From contig JBNJGE010000091.1 of assembly GCA_051747505.1 (NCBI GenBank), positions 1 to 12,450 of the forward strand: a stretch of 12,450 bases of DNA, read 5' to 3'. Each line of letters begins with the position of its first letter. Position 1 is the stretch's first letter. The notes beneath the pieces are model-generated. The model ran no database searches. It saw only the letters and a list, made by a program, of their open reading frames with translations, and was not told the DNA's origin. Of the stretch, positions 6,709-12,450 are shown one piece after another. The position numbers and the translations under genes are program-made. Source of the DNA: Albimonas sp051747505 (lineage in GTDB: Bacteria > Pseudomonadota > Alphaproteobacteria > Rhodobacterales > Rhodobacteraceae).

Positions 6709-7047
6709 ATGACCGCTCGTGTTCTGGACAAGGCGGAGTGGCAGACCTTCTTCGACCGCATGGCGAAGGGGCTGGAGGGGCGACGCGCGCATGCGGAGGT
6801 CGGCGGGCTCGACCTGGGCGAGCAGGTGGCGGTGGAGTCGGCGCCGCTGCTGGGGATCTCCTACGAGCCGAAGGCCGATCTGCTGGAGATCGCGATGGAG
6901 GGCGTGGACCACATGATCCGCGCGCCCCGGCGCATCGCCGTCGAGGAGACGGGCGCGGGGCTGAGCGGGCTGGAGGTGGTGGACGCCGAGGACCGGCGGC
7001 AGGTGGTGCGGCTGACCGAGCCGCTGAAGCTGCCGGCGCCCTCCTGA
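6709..7047 (+). CDS. DUF5335 family protein
   Basis: A 112-residue soluble protein with no signal peptide or membrane segment, resembling DUF5335 proteins: an N-terminal EWQTFFDRMAKGLEGRRAHAEV, a central LGEQVAVESAPLLGISYEPKADLLEIAME, and DHMIRAPRRIAVEET near the C-terminus. The domain is usually described in small stand-alone proteins of unknown function. The start ATG has an AAGGGGAG ribosome binding site with a 9-nt spacer; this site can pair with the following CCCC. The stop TGA (7045-7047) lies within the proposed start of the prim-pol gene in another frame, so the two may be coupled. It lies 74 nt downstream of the EamA gene with no obvious promoter between. Function unknown. Confidence 0.85.
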   Translation: MTARVLDKAEWQTFFDRMAKGLEGRRAHAEVGGLDLGEQVAVESAPLLGISYEPKADLLEIAMEGVDHMIRAPRRIAVEETGAGLSGLEVVDAEDRRQVVRLTEPLKLPAPS

Positions 7048-7844
7048 GCCGGGCGGGCTCGCCGGCGCCCTTCCGCGAGGCGGCCCGGGGCTGTCTGGCC
7101 CGCGGCTGGGCGGTGGTTCCGGTGGCCCCGCGAGGCAAGCGGCCGCTGGTCCCCTGGCGGGCCTTCCAGGACGGGCTGCCGGGCCCGGAGCAGGTGGAGC
7201 GCTGGGCCGCGCGGTGGCCGGACGCCAATGTCGGGATCGTCACCGGAGCGGCCTCCGGGCTGCTGGTGCTGGACGTCGATCCGCGGCACGGGGGCGCGGA
7301 GTCGCTGGCCGCGATCGAGGCGCGCCACGGGGCGCTGCCCGGGACGGTGGAGGCCGAGACCGGGGGCGGGGGCCGGCATCTCTATTTCGCGCATCCCGGG
7401 GGCGAGCGGCGCAACCGGGCCGGGCTGGCGCCGGGGCTGGATCTGCGCGGGGATGGCGGGCTGATCGTGGCGCCGCCCTCCATCCATCCCAGCGGGCGGC
7501 CCTATCGCTGGCGCGAGGGGCGGGCGCCGGGGGAGGCGCCGCTGGCGCGCCCGCCGGTCTGGCTGCTGGCCCCGCGCTTCGGGGGCGAGGGGCCAAGGGG
7601 GCATCCGGCGAGCTACTGGCAGGAGCTGGTCCGGGAGGGCGTGGCGGAAGGGGCGCGCAACGCCACGCTCGCCTCCTTCACCGGGCATCTGCTGTGGCAC
7701 GGGGTGGACCCGGACGTGGCGATGGAGCTGATGCTGGCCTGGAACCGGGTGCGCTGCCGCCCGCCGCTCTCCGACGACGAGGTGATCCGCACGGTCCGCT
7801 CCATCGAGCGGACGCATCGGCGGGAGGCGGACGGGGAGCCGTGA
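7044..7844 (+). CDS. Stand-alone bifunctional DNA primase/polymerase (prim-pol) with PriCT_1 domain; apparent CTG start
   Basis: An archaeo-eukaryotic-type primase/polymerase. Counting from a CTG at 7044, residues about 10-185 form the prim-pol domain: the ARGWAVVPVAPRGKRPLVPW opening, the RWPDANVGIVTG block, the metal-binding DVD (Asp77, Asp79), ETGGGGRHLYF with His112, and the LDLRGDGGLIVAPPS segment with Asp133. The tail EGARNATLASFTGHLL ... NRVRCRPPLSDDEVIRTVRSI (about 205-255) matches the PriCT_1 primase C-terminal domain. All catalytic residues are intact. No ATG, GTG or TTG occurs in frame between the overlapping upstream region and GTG 7113, which lies inside the fold. CTG 7044 overlaps the DUF5335 stop as cTGA and gives the expected N-terminus. 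Such proteins normally serve phage or plasmid replication; no helicase or integrase is seen here. Start confidence is low, family confidence high. Confidence 0.85.
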   Translation: MSRAGSPAPFREAARGCLARGWAVVPVAPRGKRPLVPWRAFQDGLPGPEQVERWAARWPDANVGIVTGAASGLLVLDVDPRHGGAESLAAIEARHGALPGTVEAETGGGGRHLYFAHPGGERRNRAGLAPGLDLRGDGGLIVAPPSIHPSGRPYRWREGRAPGEAPLARPPVWLLAPRFGGEGPRGHPASYWQELVREGVAEGARNATLASFTGHLLWHGVDPDVAMELMLAWNRVRCRPPLSDDEVIRTVRSIERTHRREADGEP

Positions 7845-7872
7845 GGGCCGCCGTGCGCGGTGGAGGCGGCCC
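7845..7872. terminator. Candidate bidirectional terminator between prim-pol and tRNA-Asn
   Basis: Immediately after the prim-pol stop codon GGGCCGCC (7845-7852) and GGCGGCCC (7865-7872) form a perfect 8-bp stem with a 12-nt loop. It is placed to end the prim-pol transcript and, on the minus strand, the tRNA-Asn transcript. It lacks a U-tract; position and perfect pairing are the support. Confidence 0.45.
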
Positions 7873-7915
7873 CCGGGGGGCGTGTCGTCGAGGATGGGAG
7901 AGCCTGCGGGGCGGG

Positions 7916-7990
7916 TGGCTCCGGCGGTAGGATTCGAACCTACGACCTGCCGATTAACAGTCGGATGCTCTACCGCTGAGCTACGCCGGA
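7916..7990 (-). tRNA. tRNA-Asn (anticodon GUU)
   Basis: The minus strand folds as a complete 75-nt tRNA: acceptor TCCGGCG pairs with CGCCGGA, the D arm is GCTC AGCGGTA GAGC, the anticodon loop CTGTTAA gives anticodon GTT (Asn), the T arm is GTAGG TTCGAAT CCTAC, the discriminator is G, and the CCA end is encoded in the DNA. The lowest pair of the anticodon stem appears to be a U-C mismatch (TCCGA against TCGGC), leaving four good pairs. Its 3' end faces the prim-pol gene 71 nt away. A sigma-70-like promoter lies just upstream (8017-8045). Confidence 0.98.
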
Positions 7991-8016
7991 ACGGGGCCGC
8001 CCCTGCAGCGCGTGAG

Positions 8017-8045
8017 CCTATAGCAAGGCGTCGCGGGCGCGTCCA
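8017..8045 (-). promoter_or_regulatory. Probable promoter of tRNA-Asn
   Basis: On the minus strand TGGACG (8040-8045) and TATAGG (8017-8022) are separated by 17 nt and each match four of six sigma-70 consensus positions. A start near 8010 would leave a leader of about 20 nt before the mature tRNA 5' end at 7990, which is reasonable for a tRNA gene. Confidence 0.55.
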
Positions 8046-8072
8046 GAGGCCCGGATGGGCATTGTCGTCACG

Positions 8073-8867
8073 TCAGGCGCCGGCGGGGCGGCCGCCAAAT
8101 TCGCGGGTCACTTCGCCCACGATCCGGCCCACGGCCTCGCGCAGCTGGCCCAGGCGCTCGTCGCCGATGCGGCTCTTGGGGCCGGAGACGGAGATGGCGG
8201 CGACGGGGACGCCGGATTCGTTGAGCACGGCGGAAGCGACGCAGCGCAGCCCGTCGGCATGCTCCTCGTCGTCCACGGCCACGCCGGCGCGGCGCACGCG
8301 CTCGAGCTCGGCCCACAGGGCGTCGGGGTCGGTGATGGTGCGGGAGGTGGCGCGGGGCAGGCCGTGCTCGTCCAGGATCAGGCGGGCGTGGTCGGGGCGC
8401 ATCTGGGCGAGCATGCTCTTGCCCGCGGCCGACCAGTGCATCTTCACCCGGCCGCCCACGCGGGTCAGCGCGCGCATGGCGTGGCGGCTTTCGACCTGGC
8501 CCATGCAGACGATCTCGCCGCCCGATTCGAGGAAGATGTTGGCGGTCTCGCCCGTGCTCTCCATCAGGCGGCGCATGTAGGGGCGGGCGAGGACGATGAC
8601 GTCGCGGGTGCGGGCGAAGGCGGCGCCGACGGTGAAGGCGGCGACGCCCACATGCCAGCAGCCGGTGGCGCCGTCGAAGCGGACGAATCGCTCGCTTTCC
8701 AGCGTGGTGAGGATGCGATGGGCGGTGGAGGCCGCCAGCCCCGCCTGGGCGGCGGTCTCCGACAGGGTGAGCCCCTCGGGGCTTTCGGAGAGCGCGCGCA
8801 TCACGCCGACCGCGCGGGTGATCGCCCTGACCTGACCGGCCCGTCCGCTGTTGTCCTTGGCTGCCAT
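8073..8867 (-). CDS. IclR family transcriptional regulator (candidate pca regulator)
   Basis: A 264-residue DNA-binding protein with an N-terminal winged helix-turn-helix (VRAITRAVGVMRALSES, then LTLSETAAQAGLAASTAHRILTTLESERFVRFD, about 13-65) and a C-terminal IclR effector domain (about 82-255). Typical effector-domain segments are RRLMESTGETANIFLESGGEIVCMGQVES, VHMHWSAAGKSMLA-type KMHWSAAGKSMLAQ, and GLRCVASAVLNESGVPVAAISVSGP. I chose ATG 8867 (AGGA closely upstream); an in-frame GTG at 8897 would add ten residues but lacks a ribosome binding site. It is divergent from pcaD, and IclR-type proteins (PcaR, PcaU, PobR) often control protocatechuate and related aromatic genes, so local activation or repression of pcaDC is the likely role; this is inferred from position. 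Confidence 0.92.
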   Translation of the reverse strand: MAAKDNSGRAGQVRAITRAVGVMRALSESPEGLTLSETAAQAGLAASTAHRILTTLESERFVRFDGATGCWHVGVAAFTVGAAFARTRDVIVLARPYMRRLMESTGETANIFLESGGEIVCMGQVESRHAMRALTRVGGRVKMHWSAAGKSMLAQMRPDHARLILDEHGLPRATSRTITDPDALWAELERVRRAGVAVDDEEHADGLRCVASAVLNESGVPVAAISVSGPKSRIGDERLGQLREAVGRIVGEVTREFGGRPAGA

Positions 8868-9049
8868 GGTCCTCGCGCCGCTTCGTTGTTGACGCACCGA
8901 AACTAGTCCGCGTGGCGCGCTTGACCAGCCCGTTCATGCGCAGGCGCGTCCGGGGCGCTCGACAGGGCGGGCGCGGGCGGCTTAGCTGGCCGGGCGCGCC
9001 GGCGGGCCGGGGCGCGAACGAGGACGATGCAGACGGGGGAGACAGGGCC
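8868..9049. promoter_or_regulatory. Divergent iclR/pcaD regulatory region
   Basis: This 182-nt gap should hold promoters for both genes and the operator of the IclR protein. The most A+T-rich stretch is 8882-8907, which includes TTGACG (8889-8894) on the plus strand and short TTCG/CGAA arms (8882-8885 and 8898-8901) that could mark an IclR site. No well-spaced -10 was found. The pcaD ribosome binding site GGGGGAG is at 9035-9041. Function is inferred from gene arrangement. Confidence 0.4.
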
Positions 9050-9844
9050 ATGCATGCGGCGCGCGTGAACGGCGTGACGATCCATTACGCGGACGAGGGC
9101 GACCGGGGCGGGAGGCCCGTCGTCTTCGCCAATTCGCTGGGCACGGACTTCCGGGTCTGGGACCGGCTGGTGGGGCTGATGCCCGAGGAGATGCGGCTGA
9201 TCCGCTTCGACAAGCGGGGCCACGGGCTGTCGGAGGCGCCGCCGGCGCCCTACCGGATGGAGGATCTGGCCGACGACCTGGCGGGGCTTCTGGACCGGAT
9301 GGAGCTGAAGGGCGCGGTGGTGGTCGGGCTGTCGATCGGCGGGCTGATCGCGCAGATGCTGGCGGCGCGGCGCCCGGAGCTCGTGGGCGGGATCGTGCTG
9401 ATGGACACGGCCGCCAAGATCGGCGACCCGGAGATGTGGAACGAGCGCATCGCCAAGGCGCAGGGCGAGGGCATCGGCGCGATGGCCGACGCGGTGATGG
9501 AGCGCTGGTTCTCCGCCGCCTTCCGGGCCAACCGGACGGAGGAGCTGACGGCCTGGCGCAACATGCTCACCCGCACGCCGGCGGAGGGCTACGCGGGCTG
9601 CTGCGCGGCGATCCGCGACGCGGATCTGCGCGAGGCGGCGGGGCGGATCTCGGTTCCCGTGCTGGCGATGGCGGGCGACGAGGATGGCTCGACGCCGCCG
9701 GAGCTGGTCAAGGCCACGGCCGACCTGATCCCGGGCGCCCGCTTCGAGGTGGTGAGCGGGGCGGGGCATCTGCCCTGCGTGGAGCAACCGGCGGCCTGCG
9801 CCTCGATGATCCTGGGCTTCATGGAGGAGGCGGGCCTTGTCTGA
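9050..9844 (+). CDS. pcaD: 3-oxoadipate enol-lactonase
   Basis: A 264-residue alpha/beta hydrolase that hydrolyses beta-ketoadipate enol-lactone to beta-ketoadipate, in the protocatechuate/catechol beta-ketoadipate pathway of the cytoplasm. Family features are the start VNGVTIHYADEG, FANSLGTDFRVWD (26-38, oxyanion region), RFDKRGHGLSEAP (52-64), the nucleophile elbow GLSIGG with Ser95, the acid in AGDEDGSTPP (Asp212, or Asp210), and the catalytic histidine His240 in SGAGHLPCVEQP. The start ATG has GGGGGAG with an 8-nt spacer. It overlaps pcaC by 8 nt and is divergent from an IclR regulator, which supports PcaD over a generic hydrolase. Length and catalytic triad are normal. Confidence 0.93.
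   Translation: MHAARVNGVTIHYADEGDRGGRPVVFANSLGTDFRVWDRLVGLMPEEMRLIRFDKRGHGLSEAPPAPYRMEDLADDLAGLLDRMELKGAVVVGLSIGGLIAQMLAARRPELVGGIVLMDTAAKIGDPEMWNERIAKAQGEGIGAMADAVMERWFSAAFRANRTEELTAWRNMLTRTPAEGYAGCCAAIRDADLREAAGRISVPVLAMAGDEDGSTPPELVKATADLIPGARFEVVSGAGHLPCVEQPAACASMILGFMEEAGLV
9823..9830 (+). promoter_or_regulatory. Strong ribosome binding site fixing a TTG start for pcaC
   Basis: GGAGGAGG lies inside the end of pcaD, six nucleotides before TTG 9837. The strength and spacing of this site support TTG 9837 as the pcaC start rather than the in-frame ATG at 9876, which would remove 13 residues. Confidence 0.7.
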
Positions 9845-10232
9845 GGATGCAAGCCGCCGCGCGCGCGGGGAGGCCATGCGCCGGAAGGTGCTGGGCGACG
9901 CCCATGTGGATCGCTCCCAGGGGCAGGCGGACCCGTTCGATGCGCGCTTCGTGGATTTCGTCACGGAGGGCGCTTGGGGGACCGTCTGGGCCGACGATCA
10001 CCTCTCCCCGCGGGAGCGGTCGCTGATCACGCTCGCGATCCTGGCTGCGCTGGGGCGCGAGTCGGAGTTCCGGCTGCATCTGCGCGCGACCGCCAACACC
10101 GGGGCGAGCAAGGAGGATGTGCGCGAGGCGCTGATGCATGTGGCGGTCTATGCCGGCGTGCCGGCGGCACTGAGCGCCTTCCGCATGGCCAAGGAGGTGT
10201 ATGCGGAGATGGAAGGCGAGTCCGGGGGCTAG
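9837..10232 (+). CDS. pcaC: 4-carboxymuconolactone decarboxylase
   Basis: A 131-residue member of the carboxymuconolactone decarboxylase family, which decarboxylates gamma-carboxymuconolactone to the enol-lactone that PcaD then hydrolyses. Typical PcaC blocks are MRRKVLGDAHVDRS (14-27), FVDFVTEGAWGTVWADDHLSPRERSLITLAILAALGRESEFRLHLRATANTGASKEDVREALMHVAVYAG in continuous order, cited here as the WGTVW, RERSLITLAIL and EFRLHLRA motifs, and VAVYAGVPAALSAF near the end. Where many homologues read Y(C/A)GVPAAN, this one has Leu after PAA. The TTG start is supported by a strong ribosome binding site and overlaps pcaD by 8 nt, so translation is coupled. The stop TAG shares CTAG with the convergent glycosyltransferase. 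The neighbours pcaHGB are absent from the window. Confidence 0.92.
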   Translation: MSEDASRRARGEAMRRKVLGDAHVDRSQGQADPFDARFVDFVTEGAWGTVWADDHLSPRERSLITLAILAALGRESEFRLHLRATANTGASKEDVREALMHVAVYAGVPAALSAFRMAKEVYAEMEGESGG

Positions 10233-11449
10233 GCGCCGAGTTCGGCGAGGAAGGCCTCGGCCTCCTCGAAATGATCCGGCCAGGGGCGCGGGCGCCAGTC
10301 GGCGAGACGCGCGAGCTGGGCGGCGCGGGGGTTGCGGCCCTCGGGCGCGGGGTCGGCGTAGGCGAGGATCGCCTCGATCCAGGCCGGCAGGTCCAGCGGG
10401 TCGAGGTAGTCGGGCGCCGCGCCGCCCGTGGCGCGCAGGGCGGGGATGTCGGCGGCGAGGACGGGGCAGCCGAGGTCGAGGGCCTCGGCGACCGCGAGGC
10501 CGATTCCCTCCGCGAAGCTGGGGGCGAGCAGGGCGCGGGCGGCGGCGAGGCGGGCGGCGACCTCGGCGTCGTCGAGGTCGCGGCGCTCGAACACCACGCG
10601 GCCGGACATGGGGGCGCGCTCCAGGAAATCCTGGACCATCTCGGATTCGGAGGCCGGGCGGCCGAGGATGAAGAGCTTCGGCGCCGCGGGGCCGAGCTCC
10701 TGCCAGAGGCGCTGCCAGATCCAGAGCATGCCGAGATGGTTCCGCCGCGGCTCCAGCGCGCCGAGCATGACGAAGCCGCCCGCGGTCTCGGCCGGCGTCC
10801 CGGCCTCCGGGCGGGGCAGGGGCGTGAGGCCGGGGGGCGCGAGGCGGGCGGGGGGCGGCGTCTCCATGTGGGCCTCGGCGATGCGGGCGGTGTCGGCGGA
10901 GGCGTAGAGCAGGCCGTCGCACTGCTCGGCCGCGGCGAGGAAGGCGAGCAGGCGCGTGGGCTCGGAGGGGCGGGCGAGCTCGGGGCGCTCCAGCGCCACG
11001 AGGTCGTGGGCCATGGCGACGGCGCGCGCCACGCCGCCCGCGCGCAGGGCCTTGAGGCGGGCGGCGTCGAGATGGGCCTGGGCGGTGTTGAGATAGGTCC
11101 AGGGGCCGGGCTGGGCGGAGAGGAGCGTGGCGAGGTCCTCGCCCTGGGCGAGCGCGAGGCGGCGCGCGAGGCTGTCGGCGCGGCGCTGGCGCTCGGTCCG
11201 CCAGGGGGAGAAGGCGCCGCGGAGATCGGCGGGGGGGAGTTCCGTCCCGCTTTCGAGCGCGGAGATCAGCGTCTCCGCCCCCGCGCCGTCGAGCAGGGCG
11301 TGGCGCGGCCCGGCGGAGACGAGGAAGCGGGCCTCGGGGTCCTGCGCGAGGCGGGCGGCCCAGGCGCGCTCCGCCCGGTCGATGGCGCCGGGGGCGAGGC
11401 GGCCGGCGCGGGCCAGCGTGCGGGTGATGTCGAGCAGGCGGCGGGCCAT
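10229..11449 (-). CDS. GT4-type glycosyltransferase, group 1
   Basis: A 406-residue cytoplasmic glycosyltransferase of the GT-B fold, probably adding a sugar from a nucleotide donor during exopolysaccharide or capsule synthesis. The N-terminal half begins LLDITRTLARAGR and GAIDRAERAW (about 5-30), a variant of the TGIDRVE motif seen in alphaproteobacterial EPS transferases as I recall them. The C-terminal donor-binding half has LGALEPRRNH (229-238), KLFILGRP (258-265) and the EX7E motif with Glu314 and Glu322 in SFAEGIGLAVAEALDLGCPVLA. Where many relatives have EPRKNH, this one has Arg236. The start ATG is 10 nt beyond the galE stop, with only a weak G-rich ribosome binding site, so the two form an operon. 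Acceptor and linkage are unknown. Confidence 0.88.
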   Translation of the reverse strand: MARRLLDITRTLARAGRLAPGAIDRAERAWAARLAQDPEARFLVSAGPRHALLDGAGAETLISALESGTELPPADLRGAFSPWRTERQRRADSLARRLALAQGEDLATLLSAQPGPWTYLNTAQAHLDAARLKALRAGGVARAVAMAHDLVALERPELARPSEPTRLLAFLAAAEQCDGLLYASADTARIAEAHMETPPPARLAPPGLTPLPRPEAGTPAETAGGFVMLGALEPRRNHLGMLWIWQRLWQELGPAAPKLFILGRPASESEMVQDFLERAPMSGRVVFERRDLDDAEVAARLAAARALLAPSFAEGIGLAVAEALDLGCPVLAADIPALRATGGAAPDYLDPLDLPAWIEAILAYADPAPEGRNPRAAQLARLADWRPRPWPDHFEEAEAFLAELGA

Positions 11450-11459
11450 GGCGCGCCCG

Positions 11460-12443
11460 CTAGCGGGCGAAGCGGCCGGTCTGCCGCCAGGCCCAGGCGT
11501 CGGCGATCATGCGCGCCATCTGCGAGCGGGCGGGCGTCCAGCCCAGGACCTCCCGCGCGCGGGTCGCGTCGCAGACCAGGCGCGCGGGGTCGCCGGGGCG
11601 GCGGGGGCCGAGCGCGACGGGGACCTCCCGCCCGGTGACCTCGGCGGCGGCGTCGATCACCTCGCGCACGGAGAAGCCGGAGCCGGTTCCGAGATTCAGC
11701 CGCAGGCTGCCGCCGCCCGAGAGCAGCCGGTCGATCCCCAGCACATGCGCCTCGGCCAGGTCCATGACATGGACGTAGTCGCGGATGCAGGTGCCGTCGG
11801 GGGTGGGGTAGTCGTCGCCGTTGAGGGTCAGCGCCTCGCGGGCGCCGGCGACGGCGTCGAGCGCGTTGGGCACGAGGTGGGTTTCGGGGACGTGATGCTC
11901 CCCGACCTCGCGCTCCGGGTCGGCGCCGGCGACGTTGAAGTAGCGGAAGGCGATGGCGCGGATGCCGTGGGCGGCCTCGAAATCCTCCAGCAGCCGCTCC
12001 ACCGCCAGCTTCGAGGCTCCGTAGGGGTTGATGGGGCGCTGCGGAGCGGCCTCGGTGATCGGGTCCTCCTCCGGCTCGCCATAGGTGGCGGCGGTGGAGG
12101 AGAAGACGATGGCGCCGCAGCCGGCCTCGCGCATGGCCTCCAGCAGGTTGAGCGTGCCCCCGACATTGTTGCGCCAGTAGAGGCCGGGGTCCTGCATGGA
12201 TTCGCCGACATTGGACAGCGCGGCGAAATGCATGACGGCGTCGGGGCGGACCCGGGCGAAGGCGGCCGCGAGCGCGTCGCGGTCGAGCAGGTCGCCTTCG
12301 ATCCCCTCGCCGTATTTCACGGCCTGGCGCCAGCCGGTGCGGAAACTGTCGATGGCCACGGGCTCGTGGCCGGCCGCGCGGAGCGTCTTGCAGGCATGCG
12401 CGCCGATGTAACCGGCCCCGCCGGTCACCAGGACTTTCGCCAT
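11460..12443 (-). CDS. galE: UDP-glucose 4-epimerase
   Basis: A 327-residue extended short-chain dehydrogenase/reductase that interconverts UDP-glucose and UDP-galactose in the cytoplasm using bound NAD. The NAD-binding GGAGYIG is at residues 8-14, DLLDRDAL follows at 51-58, and the active site is formed by the SSTAATYG segment (115-122) and the YxxxK of NPYGASKLAVE (Tyr141, Lys145). Later family blocks are FRYFNVAGADP, the DYPTPDGTCIRDYVHVMDLAEAH segment and NLGTGSGFSVREV. The length is normal for GalE. The ATG lies 7 nt from the window edge, so its promoter and any upstream operon gene are outside. It probably supplies UDP-galactose for the glycosyltransferase directly downstream. Confidence 0.95.
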   Translation of the reverse strand: MAKVLVTGGAGYIGAHACKTLRAAGHEPVAIDSFRTGWRQAVKYGEGIEGDLLDRDALAAAFARVRPDAVMHFAALSNVGESMQDPGLYWRNNVGGTLNLLEAMREAGCGAIVFSSTAATYGEPEEDPITEAAPQRPINPYGASKLAVERLLEDFEAAHGIRAIAFRYFNVAGADPEREVGEHHVPETHLVPNALDAVAGAREALTLNGDDYPTPDGTCIRDYVHVMDLAEAHVLGIDRLLSGGGSLRLNLGTGSGFSVREVIDAAAEVTGREVPVALGPRRPGDPARLVCDATRAREVLGWTPARSQMARMIADAWAWRQTGRFAR

Positions 12444-12450
12444 GCCCGCC

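Noticed and set aside
7870..7880. CCCCCGGGGG palindrome near the tRNA
   Set aside because: Simple G/C run adjacent to a better hairpin; no loop for a stable stem and expected at this composition.
9974..11638. Plus-strand frame of 554 codons over pcaC and antisense to the glycosyltransferase and galE
   Set aside because: Gly/Glu/Ala-rich shadow of genes with clear motifs on other frames.
1..12450. CRISPR array, insertion sequence, integrase, toxin-antitoxin or phage structural genes
   Set aside because: No regularly spaced repeats, transposase/integrase motifs or terminal inverted repeats were recognised; only the prim-pol gene hints at mobile ancestry.

Overview
The window is very GC-rich (roughly 70-75% G+C by eye, with strong G/C at third codon positions) and densely coded on both strands. 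The gene families (Hsp33, a YcgN-type cysteine cluster protein, NnrU, PcaD/PcaC, an EPS-type GT4 glycosyltransferase, a tRNA-Asn with encoded CCA) fit an alphaproteobacterium, most likely a high-GC member of the Rhodobacterales. That placement is inferred from family resemblance and composition, not from a marker gene.

Layout. 1-882 (+): the 3' end of hslO (Hsp33), overlapping a GNAT acetyltransferase. 895-2429 (-): a YcgN/UPF0260 protein followed after 2 nt by a low-specificity L-threonine aldolase. 2548-3207 (+): a divergently read NnrU-family membrane protein. 3208-3489: a convergent intergenic region with hairpins and an AT-rich palindromic island. 3490-5575 (-): a class II aldolase and an MFS transporter, read away from an EamA/DMT permease at 5726-6634 (+). 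6709-7844 (+): a DUF5335 protein whose stop codon overlaps a stand-alone prim-pol (AEP primase/polymerase) gene that has no conventional start codon at the expected place. 7916-7990 (-): tRNA-Asn(GUU). 8073-8867 (-): an IclR regulator divergent from pcaD-pcaC (9050-10232, +). 10229-12443 (-): galE followed by a GT4 glycosyltransferase, meeting pcaC at a shared CTAG.

How the genes work together. PcaC and PcaD catalyse consecutive steps of the protocatechuate branch of the beta-ketoadipate pathway, and the divergent IclR protein is the obvious candidate regulator; pcaHGB are not in the window. GalE probably supplies UDP-galactose for surface polysaccharide built by the adjacent glycosyltransferase. 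The aldolase and MFS carrier probably import and cleave a small hydroxy-acid or sugar-phosphate-type substrate, which the sequence does not identify. The remaining genes are housekeeping or of unclear role.

I see no CRISPR array, integrase, transposase, toxin-antitoxin pair or rRNA, and no convincing novel multi-gene system. The most unusual items are the prim-pol gene with an apparent CTG start beside a tRNA gene, and the AT-rich palindromic island at about 3307-3353.
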